In this document: one piece after another, positions 1 through 7,138 of the stretch | Numbering within the stretch: the first letter of the stretch is position 1 | Layout of the letters: each line of letters opens with the position of its first letter | From: a virus | IMG/VR virus record: IMGVR_UViG_3300047509_000139 | Coordinates: 1 to 61,500 of that record | Length of the DNA: 61,500 nucleotides | Reading direction: 5' to 3' (one strand) | Notes under the pieces: generated by a model | What the model saw: the letters and a program-made list of their open reading frames with translations, nothing else | Told to the model about the DNA's origin: nothing | The model's database searches: none | Made by a program: the position numbers and the translations under genes

Positions 1-17
1 CTTCCGGCGACAGGTAT

Positions 18-797
18 TCACGCGTTACTGGTTTTCCAGTCGCGCTTTTTGGGTTCCGGCTTCGGAAACGTGGGCGGCGCAGCGGGCCGACCTCCCGAAG
101 TTGTATGCGATTCCATCTCCGCCCGCTGAGCGTCGTCGATGAAGTCTACGTCAACCATCGCGCGCACGCCCTTGGTTCGATAGCCGGACGCGCGAAGGTT
201 TGAAGACGCAGCGGCAGCACGAAACATAGTCTGCTCGTGGCCGGCGGCGTAGTTCGCAATATTTCCGGGCGCTACTCCAAGCGAAGACCCTACCGCGTAG
301 CTATCGATGTTCGCGCCGAGGAAGCTGAACGTCCAACCTTCGGATTCCTTCTGCTTGATGAGCGCCTTGACGGTCTCCTTGGTAAACTCCGTCGAGGCGT
401 TCTCCATGCCGTCGGTGATCACCAGGACGATCACGCCGCGGCCGTTGGCGTCGGTCCTTCTAACGCATTCGCCGATCGCGTCGTAGAGCGGGGTGTTGCC
501 GCGCGGGACGTAGCCTTCGAGCGTCAATTCCGGCACGTCGGCGAGCGCCCGATTCTCGTAGCTAACCGTGAGTTCCGGGGTATTGACTGGAGCATCGAAC
601 TGGATCAGCGTCACGTCGTACGTTGAGTCCTTCTCCTGCTTCAGCCCGTTGATGTATTCGTTGTACCCAGAGATAGTACTGGCGCGGTTGCTGTTCATCG
701 AACCGGATCGGTCGAGGACCACGCTCACCAGTACCTTGCTGGTCTTGTCGTTTGGGATATTGCTCGGCGCTTCCGCGCCGGTTGTGGTTGTAGTCAT
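18..797 (-). CDS. von Willebrand factor A (vWA) domain protein
   Basis: 259 aa. Residues about 22-200 form a vWA domain. The metal-ion-dependent adhesion site is visible as LDRSGSM (D-x-S-x-S) near residue 29, with a distal DGMEN motif. The last 40 residues are Pro/Lys-rich and probably disordered. vWA domains bind partners through a divalent metal. The protein has no signal peptide, so it is likely cytoplasmic. It is the leftmost gene, transcribed leftward, in the same orientation as a Ro60-like protein that carries its own vWA domain about 3.4 kb upstream. A shared complex is possible but only inferred. The ATG start is preceded by an A/T-rich stretch with no close upstream gene. Confidence 0.85.
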   Translation of the reverse strand: MTTTTTGAEAPSNIPNDKTSKVLVSVVLDRSGSMNSNRASTISGYNEYINGLKQEKDSTYDVTLIQFDAPVNTPELTVSYENRALADVPELTLEGYVPRGNTPLYDAIGECVRRTDANGRGVIVLVITDGMENASTEFTKETVKALIKQKESEGWTFSFLGANIDSYAVGSSLGVAPGNIANYAAGHEQTMFRAAAASSNLRASGYRTKGVRAMVDVDFIDDAQRAEMESHTTSGGRPAAPPTFPKPEPKKRDWKTSNA

Positions 798-850
798 ATC
801 AATAGTTTACAACGATATGATAGGAAAGTAAAGTTATTTGTAGGAAGTAA

Positions 851-1072
851 TTACCGCTTCGCGTCTTTCACTCCGTACAGCCGCCTGATCTCGTTGCGCT
901 CGCCCTGGTTGATCGAGAGGTCGTGGATCGCTTGGGCCGTCTTGCGGCGGATCTCCTTCATCTCGTGGATCATAGCCTTGTGCCCGCCGAAGATTGCGCG
1001 GCTTGCGGCCTGAGCGATTTCGATGTCCGTAGGGATCGGCTCCTGGTTGTGCCTGTAGGGGCTTAGGGTCAC
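851..1072 (-). CDS. small hypothetical protein
   Basis: 73 aa with a GTG start that overlaps the TGA stop of the upstream gene (GTGA), the junction style used throughout this operon. It is mostly helical and charged, with no recognised domain. A second frame in the same place gives an Arg/Pro-rich product and was discounted. Confidence 0.6.
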   Translation of the reverse strand: MTLSPYRHNQEPIPTDIEIAQAASRAIFGGHKAMIHEMKEIRRKTAQAIHDLSINQGERNEIRRLYGVKDAKR

Positions 1073-1386
1073 AAATCTTTTGCCTCTTCGCCGATCGCAA
1101 CGTTTAGCAAGTTTTGAAGTTCAACGATTCTTGCGGTTGTTTCTTTGTACACCGACGCAAGGTCTTTCAGGCGATTGAGCCCACCCTTCGCGATCAGGTT
1201 GTCGAGCAACGTGTTAGCTTCTGCAAGGAGCGCGCCGTCGTTGCGAACGTCGATGCCTTGCGCTATCCGATGAAGCGCGAGAGGAAAGGCGTGAATCTCT
1301 GCCGACAGTTCTGCGGCCAGCCGGTTCTTTGTCGCCAATTCCACGGTCGTCTGCCCGATCTTGAATATATTCTGCGTATCGCTCAT
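1069..1386 (-). CDS. hypothetical helical protein
   Basis: 105 aa, predicted nearly all-helical (Leu/Ala/Glu-rich), with no membrane segment and no cysteines. The ATG overlaps the upstream TGA (ATGA). No family recognised. Confidence 0.65.
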   Translation of the reverse strand: MSDTQNIFKIGQTTVELATKNRLAAELSAEIHAFPLALHRIAQGIDVRNDGALLAEANTLLDNLIAKGGLNRLKDLASVYKETTARIVELQNLLNVAIGEEAKDL

Positions 1387-1847
1387 GTGATCTTTTCTTC
1401 CCTACACCGCATGCACAGCGCCTTGCCGTCCGCCAGCTTCAGGTCGCCGAACGTTTGAACGACGTGACCGCACTCCAGCGTACAGACGCTGCCGGCCTTG
1501 GTATTCGGGATTGATTCGCTCTTGATTATCCGCTTGTGAAACGGCGAGTTCCGGTCTTCCTTGCGCTCGCCTTCGATCCTCACTTCCACGGTTCGGTCTC
1601 CTTCCGCCGCCACGCGGAGCGTGTTGAGTTGCGGCACGATGTCGCAGTTGTCGCACGTCAACAGCGGGGCCTTGCCGTCTTCGAACGTGGACGTGCAGCA
1701 GAACTCGCAGGCCCAGTGACCGCACGAGCACAGCGTTAGTTCGACTTCCCGTGCTCCGTCGCACTCCGTTCGGACCGGGCACTTGCCGCGCTTCGTCTCC
1801 CACGGGACGGCGTTCACCTGAGCGTTGATCTCAGTTAGGTTTGCCAA
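1383..1847 (-). CDS. zinc-ribbon protein
   Basis: 154 aa. Start is TTG, preceded by GGAGGAGAAAG. Two Cys pairs at residues about 39-50 (CSCGHWACEFCC) and 64-67 (CDNC) look like a treble-clef/RING-like zinc site. A further pair lies at the C-terminus (CTLECGH and CMRC), giving a second zinc site. The role is unknown; multi-cysteine proteins of this kind are common small phage regulators or nucleic-acid binders. Confidence 0.7.
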   Translation of the reverse strand: MANLTEINAQVNAVPWETKRGKCPVRTECDGAREVELTLCSCGHWACEFCCTSTFEDGKAPLLTCDNCDIVPQLNTLRVAAEGDRTVEVRIEGERKEDRNSPFHKRIIKSESIPNTKAGSVCTLECGHVVQTFGDLKLADGKALCMRCREEKIT

Positions 1848-1938
1848 CTTTCTCCTCCGCGATCTTCCGCAGCTGCGCAGCCTCTTCGCGGTGAAGACGA
1901 TTCAAAGCTTCGTCTGATAGGTTGTCAGCGCTAGCCAT
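1831..1938 (-). CDS. 35-aa small protein
   Basis: Short frame beginning MASADNLSDEALNR and ending in EKVGKPN, highly charged and helical. It overlaps the TTG start of the downstream zinc-ribbon gene by 17 nt and supplies that gene's GGAGGAG ribosome binding site, which suggests translational coupling. Confidence 0.5.
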   Translation of the reverse strand: MASADNLSDEALNRLHREEAAQLRKIAEEKVGKPN

Positions 1939-1940
1939 GA

Positions 1941-2228
1941 TTATTCCCGGGATTCCGCTCCAAACTCGACCGGGTCGTAGGTCTTGTGAAAGATCGCGTC
2001 CTTGACCGCGTGAAACTCGCCCTCCACCCCGCGAACTATCCAGCTGCCGACGACGGCTTCCATCTCGCCTTCCAGTGTGCAGATGATCAGCGTCCCATCT
2101 TCCGACGATGGCCGACGCCTGATGAACATGCTACCGTCCGGAACGTTCAGTTCGCGCCGAACTTCCGCGATGTTCTCACCGGTCCATTGAACCGCCTCGA
2201 CCATAACCGGCTTTTTGCGTACCTTCAT
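1941..2228 (-). CDS. conserved phage protein (MKVRKKPVMVEAVQW type)
   Basis: 95 aa. The start was set at the ATG that overlaps the upstream stop (TGAAG junction). The N-terminus KVRKKPVMVEAVQWTGEN and the segment GTLIICTLEGEM fit a small beta-rich protein seen in many phages, where substrate and role are unknown. The reading frame stays open further upstream, but that part has non-coding composition. Confidence 0.75.
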   Translation of the reverse strand: MKVRKKPVMVEAVQWTGENIAEVRRELNVPDGSMFIRRRPSSEDGTLIICTLEGEMEAVVGSWIVRGVEGEFHAVKDAIFHKTYDPVEFGAESRE

Positions 2229-2788
2229 GTAGTCCTTCCGAAGACCATGAACAGCACGGCAAGGCATACTACGACCGCCGCCGCGAGCATGTTGAGGAAT
2301 CCGGTGTTCAGCCCGGTCCCTGGATCGCTCGGGTCCGGCACCTCCGCTTGGAGCGCCCCATAGTGCTCCGTCCACGGGTTGCTGCCCTTGGTTACGTAGT
2401 CTACCATCGCGAACTCCTTCTCCGACCAGCGCTGGAGTTCGCCGTTGAGGTTGCCATGAATATTGTGACCCCACGTACCGATCAGGCAGTGCGTCGGCCA
2501 GATGCATAGCACGTACTTGCCTCCGTCCTTGAGCGCCTTGGTGTAGTCCAGCATCCGCGACCTGAAAGCCGGGTTGCGCGGCGTCCAGATCCCGGACTCC
2601 ACGTCGATCATCCTGTGGCTGTCCATCGTGACGTGTATATCGTCCAACTTGTGTCCTATGCGGTTTACCATCTTGGCTACGCGGTCCATGTCGGCGTTCG
2701 CCACGCTCACGGGCAGCGAAGAGTCCGGCAGGTCCATGAAGTCGTTCTGGGGGTCGATGACCACCAGGTGTACCTTGAGTTTTGCCAT
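2225..2788 (-). CDS. isochorismatase/nicotinamidase-like protein, catalytic Cys absent
   Basis: 187 aa. It matches nicotinamidases (PncA) up to about residue 160: VVIDPQNDF (catalytic Asp), TMDSH and a histidine in THCLIGTWGHNIHG (metal site), and TKG (catalytic Lys). In the family the chain continues with a strand and a conserved cysteine that attacks nicotinamide. Here it ends in a strongly hydrophobic stretch (MLAAAVVVCLAVLFMVFG) with nothing equivalent to the GLATDYCV motif. So either the gene was truncated, or the protein keeps the fold and is tethered to the membrane. An active enzyme would feed NAD+ salvage. Confidence 0.75.
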   Translation of the reverse strand: MAKLKVHLVVIDPQNDFMDLPDSSLPVSVANADMDRVAKMVNRIGHKLDDIHVTMDSHRMIDVESGIWTPRNPAFRSRMLDYTKALKDGGKYVLCIWPTHCLIGTWGHNIHGNLNGELQRWSEKEFAMVDYVTKGSNPWTEHYGALQAEVPDPSDPGTGLNTGFLNMLAAAVVVCLAVLFMVFGRTT

Positions 2789-2830
2789 GGTTAGGTTGGT
2801 TGTTCCTTTCGACTGTTATTCTTGCTTCGT

Positions 2831-3103
2831 TCAGCTTCTCGGGGCCAAGAAGCAGTGAATCTTCCGCCCCTCCGTCCTCGTTGCCATCTTCCAGTCACCG
2901 TTTGGAAAGATCCGCGCACCGGCAGTCAGGAGTATCGACCGCACGTCCGGAACGTTTCTGTCTTTCGGACAGATCACAGTAAGCACGCCTCCCGGATCGA
3001 GCCGCTTTAGCTTGCCGCGAACTTCAGACCAGTCCGAGCGCGACCTCAGTGGCAGTTCCAAGAGGTCGCTCAGGTGCCGATTCTCCGTTCGGACCCTCTC
3101 CAC
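2831..3103 (-). CDS. hypothetical protein
   Basis: 90 aa with a GTG start. Strands around VLTVICPKDRNVPDVRSILL and the ending HCFLAPRS suggest a small alpha/beta fold. No family recognised. It is spaced 9 nt from the upstream gene. Confidence 0.55.
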   Translation of the reverse strand: MERVRTENRHLSDLLELPLRSRSDWSEVRGKLKRLDPGGVLTVICPKDRNVPDVRSILLTAGARIFPNGDWKMATRTEGRKIHCFLAPRS

Positions 3104-3112
3104 GATCTGGAC

Positions 3113-3442
3113 TTACCGGCCGGCTTTCGCCGTAGTAGACAGGCCGAGCTTCTTCTGAAGCGCTGTGATCTGGTTGGTAGCCTCGTTGCGCTTCTCAGCC
3201 GCGGTCTTGAGGCTGTCCACCGTCTGCTCCAGTTCGCGAAGCTTTGCCATGTCGGCCGCCCGGTTGCGCCGCGCGATCTCGGTCCGCAGCACGTCGGTGA
3301 CCTTTACGAGCCAGTCCGGTACATCTTGGCCGAGTTCTTCGTACTCGGACGCTAGGTTACGAGCGTAAGCCGACAAAGATACCGCCTCATCGTTGTCCAG
3401 CACGCGGTCTAGTTGCAGAGCCTTCAATGCTTGGATGTTCAC
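3113..3442 (-). CDS. coiled-coil hypothetical protein
   Basis: 109 aa. The GTG start was chosen over an upstream ATG because it overlaps the upstream stop as GTGA and follows GGAG. Residues about 60-100 form a heptad-like coiled coil (RELEQTVDSLKTAAEKR). No catalytic motif seen. Confidence 0.65.
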   Translation of the reverse strand: MNIQALKALQLDRVLDNDEAVSLSAYARNLASEYEELGQDVPDWLVKVTDVLRTEIARRNRAADMAKLRELEQTVDSLKTAAEKRNEATNQITALQKKLGLSTTAKAGR

Positions 3443-3624
3443 TTTGCTTTTCTCCTCTTCTTTCTCTTCGTGCTCCAACCGCTGGCTGATATATCCAGAG
3501 GCTCGATTGCTTCTACCTTCTTAGGCTTCCCGAGTTCCTCGTTGACGGCCTTCGCACGCAGAAACTTTTGATGACCGCTCACCCGCGCCGGGTGATAGGT
3601 TGAGCCCTTGACGTTGTGAGCCAT
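3439..3624 (-). CDS. small basic protein
   Basis: 61 aa, about a quarter Lys/Arg, ending KRKKRRKAK. Likely a nucleic-acid binder. The ATG touches the stop of the HNH gene upstream (TGATG). Confidence 0.6.
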   Translation of the reverse strand: MAHNVKGSTYHPARVSGHQKFLRAKAVNEELGKPKKVEAIEPLDISASGWSTKRKKRRKAK

Positions 3625-4193
3625 CAGCGCGACCGTGATTTCACCTTCAAAGTTCTAAGCCGATCCAGATTCTCAAGCAACGACAGATTGCTATTGAGCC
3701 CAGCCCACGAAAGCCCCTTTGTACTTCGACGCGCATATTCTATAGAACCAATCCACCTCTCGTACGGCATGCTCCCGCGCGTCTTGTTGCAGTCCTTGCA
3801 GGCCGAGACAAGGTTCTCTTCTACCGTTGCTCCGCCGTCTTCCCAGAGAATAACGTGATCGACCGTAAGCGGGCCTTTTCGACCGCAGTACCGGCATCGG
3901 TACCCGTCGCGCTCGAAGACCTTCCACGCGACGATCTGGTCTATCTGCCGCTGGCTCTTGCGCAGGATAGCCTTGTTCGGTCCGGCGATGTCGAGAACGT
4001 CCGACTGGTTGAGAAACGCCGCCCACTCGGTTTCGTTCATCCGCAGCCAATCGAAGTGAGCAAGCGGGTCGAAGTCTTCGTCCGGAAACGGTACGATGAA
4101 AACCCGCCCGATTCCTCCGTAGACCGCTCCCACCAGCGTGATCCTGTTGCCCACGTCAAGCAGGTCGAGTTCCTTCAACGAAACAACGTTCAT
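3624..4193 (-). CDS. HNH endonuclease
   Basis: 189 aa. The C-terminal half is a classical HNH nuclease with zinc knuckles: YRCRYCGRKGPLTVDHV, then DGGATVEENLVSACKDCN. The N-terminal 100 residues are a separate domain of unknown fold. Start is at the ATG overlapping the stop of the Ro60-like gene (ATGA), so the two are probably translated together. HNH enzymes are often mobile in phages, but the tight coupling to the Ro60-like gene could also mean a role in RNA or DNA cleavage alongside it. Confidence 0.8.
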   Translation of the reverse strand: MNVVSLKELDLLDVGNRITLVGAVYGGIGRVFIVPFPDEDFDPLAHFDWLRMNETEWAAFLNQSDVLDIAGPNKAILRKSQRQIDQIVAWKVFERDGYRCRYCGRKGPLTVDHVILWEDGGATVEENLVSACKDCNKTRGSMPYERWIGSIEYARRSTKGLSWAGLNSNLSLLENLDRLRTLKVKSRSR

Positions 4194-5788
4194 TGCGCGG
4201 CCACCGCAAACCCTGGAGCGAACACCTGATCGAGCGTCAGCAACGGACATGCCATGATCTGATCAACCATGCTAAACCGGTTGACCTTCATTTGTTGCAC
4301 TAAATTTGGGATCGAATAATAATCGACTTGACCCTGTGAGATATCAAACTTAGTAAGCGATACCGGCCCAAGCCCGTAACTGCCTCCGCTCAAGTCAGTT
4401 AGCCCACCGTTCATGTACTGCTCGAACCTGTCCGGACGGGCGTTCTCCTGCACCGCAAACCGCGGCTCGCAGTACGTCTGATAGAAGTAGACGGCCAGTT
4501 CCTTGTCGAACCGCTTCTTGTACTCGTGCCACCTGCCGACGAATACCGGGGCACGGTTCTCGCCGCCGTCGCCAACTATCACGACGCCGTCTATGTCGAA
4601 CTTGTTGGAGATCGCCCAGTCAAGCCCGACACCGTACGACGTTGCTCCGTCCGCCTTGACCCACTTAGTTCCTTGCTGGATCTTCTCTAGCGATAGTCCG
4701 GTTACTTCAGTACCGTGAGCGCCGGTATCGCAGAACACCAGCCACACGCGCCCGGTGACGAACTTTGCGATGGCCGCCGCAACGTGCTTTCCCAGTTCGA
4801 TGCCGACTTCTTGGGACTGGGACTTGTCCAAGATCACCAGCCAGTTTCCGTCGATCCCGCGGCCGGCGTCCTTCTTAGCCTGGATCTGCCGCTCTTGGAG
4901 CTCGCGCAGCATCGTCTTCAGGCTTTCGTCTTCGACTTCTTCGGCGGCTACTGAGGTCTTCAGCGTTGCCTTCTTACTGCCCGTAGCCTTCGACACCTTC
5001 TTGCGGAACGCTTCTTTCAGCCCAGCGTCTCTCGACAGCCCCTTGCGCTCCAAGCTCGCCGCCCGCGTCACGACCTCCGTGTCACTCATCTGGTCCATCG
5101 TCGCCTGAACCACGGCGGAGTCTTCCTGCTTCTTGCCGGAACCGGCCATCGCCCCGCTGACTACCAGCGGAGACAGATGCCACTTGCGGATCGTTGCGGC
5201 AGCCGACGCCGGGTCCATCCGCGACAGGTTCGCAATGTCAGCGAAGATGCTGCCGGGAGCATGGCCAAGCATAATCTTTTGCCCGTCCTCGGCCTTCCGG
5301 AAGCCCCAGAGCGTTCGAGAGACGAACTCCGGAGCCGGCATGCGGGTGAGCGAGTACAGCGCCTTGAGCGGCCTCCGATGGCGTACGGCGAGGCGCTCCC
5401 AATTTCCTGGTTCCGACTGCTTCGCTTCCAAGTACCGACGGATGATCTTCTCTAACGCGTGCTGCCGCCGCGCCTTCGTCCCGCGCTCCATCGAGTAGCG
5501 AAGGGCTTTCAGGAGTTCGCGTGGCGGCTGCAAGCAAAGATGCGCCAGGGAATTCTCAACCAACTCGTCCGGAAACTCCGCAGTGCCAGCCGATATGATA
5601 GGCAGCGCGACCTTCGAGTCCTTGACCTGTCCGTGCGTGAAGTCCCACGCGATCAGCCGCGCGACGAACTCCGGATCTGATGCGCACGCCGGACCAATGA
5701 TCGGCTCATACTCAGCATACTTTCCGTGAGAGGACCGGTGGACTTCCCCGATGATCTGTTCTCTGGTTAACCCTTGCTCTTGCGACAT
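4190..5788 (-). CDS. Ro60/TROVE-like RNA-binding ring protein
   Basis: 532 aa from the ATG at 5788 (MSQEQGLTREQ). An ATG 18 nt upstream would overlap the last stem of the adjacent RNA. Residues about 1-290 are helical repeats rich in basic residues, consistent with the HEAT-repeat ring of Ro60. Residues about 320-520 form a vWA domain with a degenerate MIDAS (LDKSQSQ) and VGDGGENRAP. Ro60 proteins bind misfolded small RNAs in the ring hole and Y RNAs on the outer face; bacterial Rsr acts with RNA-processing enzymes. Three Y-RNA-like genes lie immediately upstream in the same direction, the arrangement known for bacterial Ro60 loci, which supports the call despite weak motif-level identity. 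Confidence 0.7.
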   Translation of the reverse strand: MSQEQGLTREQIIGEVHRSSHGKYAEYEPIIGPACASDPEFVARLIAWDFTHGQVKDSKVALPIISAGTAEFPDELVENSLAHLCLQPPRELLKALRYSMERGTKARRQHALEKIIRRYLEAKQSEPGNWERLAVRHRRPLKALYSLTRMPAPEFVSRTLWGFRKAEDGQKIMLGHAPGSIFADIANLSRMDPASAAATIRKWHLSPLVVSGAMAGSGKKQEDSAVVQATMDQMSDTEVVTRAASLERKGLSRDAGLKEAFRKKVSKATGSKKATLKTSVAAEEVEDESLKTMLRELQERQIQAKKDAGRGIDGNWLVILDKSQSQEVGIELGKHVAAAIAKFVTGRVWLVFCDTGAHGTEVTGLSLEKIQQGTKWVKADGATSYGVGLDWAISNKFDIDGVVIVGDGGENRAPVFVGRWHEYKKRFDKELAVYFYQTYCEPRFAVQENARPDRFEQYMNGGLTDLSGGSYGLGPVSLTKFDISQGQVDYYSIPNLVQQMKVNRFSMVDQIMACPLLTLDQVFAPGFAVAAQ

Positions 5789-5796
5789 AAACTTTA

Positions 5797-5935
5797 GAGG
5801 CAGCATGTCAGTGGACGACTCCTGAAGAGTGATTGACTGTCACTTGCCTTAACCACTAGGCTACTCGGGCATAAGCAAGCGCCCGAGGTTGGATTCGAAC
5901 CAACGTATGCGTGTACGTCCGCTATTCTCTGCCTC
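5797..5935 (-). ncRNA. tRNA-mimic Y RNA-like RNA 3 (permuted: T-arm, acceptor, D-arm, anticodon arm)
   Basis: Read on the minus strand. An outer helix GAGGCAG/CTGCCTC and an inner helix GGACG/CGTCC enclose a tRNA-like module in rotated order: T-arm GTTGG-TTCGAAT-CCAAC, acceptor CTCGGGC/GCCCGAG closed by a 10-nt loop, TA, D-arm GCC-TAGTGGTTAA-GGC, then a hairpin AGTGA-CAGTCAA-TCACT like an anticodon arm (GUC, with A at position 33). The RNA ends therefore sit where the variable loop would be. The helix bulge TACACGC and the 3' strand CACTGACATGC are shared with RNAs 1 and 2 and are the likely protein-binding site. It ends 9 nt before the Ro60-like start. Confidence 0.8.
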
Positions 5936-5942
5936 AACTTGA

Positions 5943-6085
5943 AGGGCGGCATGTCGGTGGACAACTAGCGATTTGGCATCAATTGCTCTACCGTTGAGCT
6001 ATTCCCCCATAAGTGGAGGGGGGAATTCGGAGTCGAACCGAATACAGATTGATAAGTTGCGTGTACGTCCGCCAGTCACCGCCCT
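5943..6085 (-). ncRNA. tRNA-mimic Y RNA-like RNA 2 (permuted, opened at the anticodon loop)
   Basis: Outer helix AGGGCGG/CCGCCCT, inner helix GGA..CAAC/GTTGTCC with the bulge GTACACG. The module reads TCAAT (3' half of the anticodon stem), T-arm TTCGG-TTCGACT-CCGAA, acceptor TTCCCCC/GGGGGAA with a 10-nt loop, TA, D-arm GCTC-AACGGTA-GAGC, then ATTGA (5' half of the anticodon stem). All tRNA stems pair perfectly, but 5' and 3' halves are swapped, as in YrlA RNAs where the Ro60-binding stem replaces the anticodon arm. The gene lies between RNA 1 and RNA 3 with 5-7 nt spacers. Confidence 0.85.
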
Positions 6086-6090
6086 AACTT

Positions 6091-6221
6091 GATCACGGAA
6101 TGTAGGTGCGCTTGTAAGCCATTGCTGGCCGCAACTGGAGTCGAACCAGTAACCTTCTGCTTGAAATACAGACGCTCTACCCAAGTGAACTATGCGTGTA
6201 AGCGCGCCAGTCGCCGGGAAA
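6091..6221 (-). ncRNA. tRNA-mimic Y RNA-like RNA 1 (tRNA module in standard order, anticodon UUC)
   Basis: The helix GGCGCGCTT/AAGCGCACC (one C-A mismatch) plus the 3' motif CACCTACATTCCG match the shared scaffold of RNAs 2 and 3. The module reads D-arm GTTC-ACTTGGGTA-GAGC, anticodon arm TCTGT-ATTTCAA-GCAGA (UUC, Glu-like), T-arm ACTGG-TTCGACT-CCAGT, a 4-bp remnant of the acceptor (CGCA/TGCG), then a hairpin GCCA-GCAA-TGGC. The ends are thus on the acceptor side, and no normal 7-bp acceptor or CCA end can form, so a function as an aminoacylated tRNA is unlikely. It is the first of the three in transcription order; 5' and 3' limits are approximate. Confidence 0.7.
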
Positions 6222-6277
6222 CCTTTTTGCTCCGCTAACACTACCGGAGCAGATACCATCAATACCGAAGTACCAAT

Positions 6278-6655
6278 TTAAGCTATCCGCGAAGGAATTG
6301 CAACAGTTTTTTTCGGATTTCTTGCCGCTCCCAATCCTCTCGAATGGTACGCGACGAACTCGCGAATACCCGCAAACACCGTTCGCGTGTTCGGCGGGAG
6401 GCTTAGTGCCCGACCGTCGCGCGGCACCTTGCACACGTTGGCCCGGTAGATCGCCATGCCCGCACACTGCGGCCCGATCTTTGCATGGCACGGGTAGATC
6501 ACCTCGCCGTGGGCTTGCATGACGAACTCCATCGGAGTCTTGCCGCCGAGCCATCCCGGTATCGCGTCGCGACGGAACGGGCAGTCAGAGCACGGCGTCC
6601 GGTGCTGGACCTTTGACGGCTTCGCTTCGGCAGCGCAGATCAGCTTCCTCCTCAT
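6278..6655 (-). CDS. DUF6283-like zinc-binding phage protein
   Basis: 125 aa. The motif PCSDCPFRRDAIPGWLGG followed by YPCHAKIGPQCAG is characteristic of a phage family (DUF6283 type) that probably binds a metal through four cysteines and a histidine. Function unknown. The ATG overlaps the stop of the upstream gene. Confidence 0.75.
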   Translation of the reverse strand: MRRKLICAAEAKPSKVQHRTPCSDCPFRRDAIPGWLGGKTPMEFVMQAHGEVIYPCHAKIGPQCAGMAIYRANVCKVPRDGRALSLPPNTRTVFAGIREFVAYHSRGLGAARNPKKTVAIPSRIA

Positions 6656-7138
6656 GCAAGTATCGCCGACGCCGGAACGAGTCCTTCAATCAACTGACGG
6701 CAGTGTTCGCCCATCCAGTTGAATAGCAGAGAGTAACTCCCGCCGTTCTGCTTGCGACAATCGCCTAGGACTTCGGTCTTGCAGACTATCCCGAAGTACG
6801 AAACTCCTGGATCGGCCCACGTAATCTCGATGCCTTTTCCGGTCGCTGTATCGATCAGCCATGCATGCTCCATAGGTACGCGAATGTTCGATGGAACCGG
6901 CGTATCCTTCCACGTATCTATAGCGCCGGTTGCGACGCGCCACGCGGTAGCAGTTCATGAAGCACGCCTTGTTCTGCAAGCCGCCGCGCAATCTTGCCGG
7001 CATCTCTACGTTCGGAAACTCCCGCCCATGCGATAGCAGGAAATCAGGAGCGCCCGCATACTTCAATTCGCTCGTCCCTCGCATCTGCATGTTGAGCTTG
7101 AGCAGCATCTCAGCATAGTCCTTGGCTTCGTGATTCAT
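6652..7138 (-). CDS. conserved phage protein (VEGYA..HAWLID type) split by a +1 shift
   Basis: The N-terminal part (start at ATG 7138, MNHEAKDYAEM) runs to YRYVEGYAG. The frame then loses homology, while the +1 frame continues VPSNIRVPMEHAWLID and ends near 6652. The two halves together match a common phage protein containing YVEGYA and HAW-[IL]-D-x-TW. The break is near 6,895-6,899 at GCCGGTTCC and one base must be skipped. The downstream half alone has an ATG (MEHAWLID), so separate translation is possible. Function of the family is unknown. Confidence 0.65.

Noticed and set aside
834-1100. 88-aa frame overlapping two genes
   Set aside because: Arg/Pro-rich shadow of the 73-aa gene, no ribosome site.
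6227-6246. Hairpin GCTCCG/CGGAGC next to a T-run as terminator
   Set aside because: On the minus strand the run follows as A, on the plus strand it precedes the stem, so neither direction fits.
5999-6262. Open reading frame of 87 aa across the RNA cassette
   Set aside because: It reads through tRNA-like stems of RNAs 1 and 2; composition and lack of a ribosome site mark it as non-coding.
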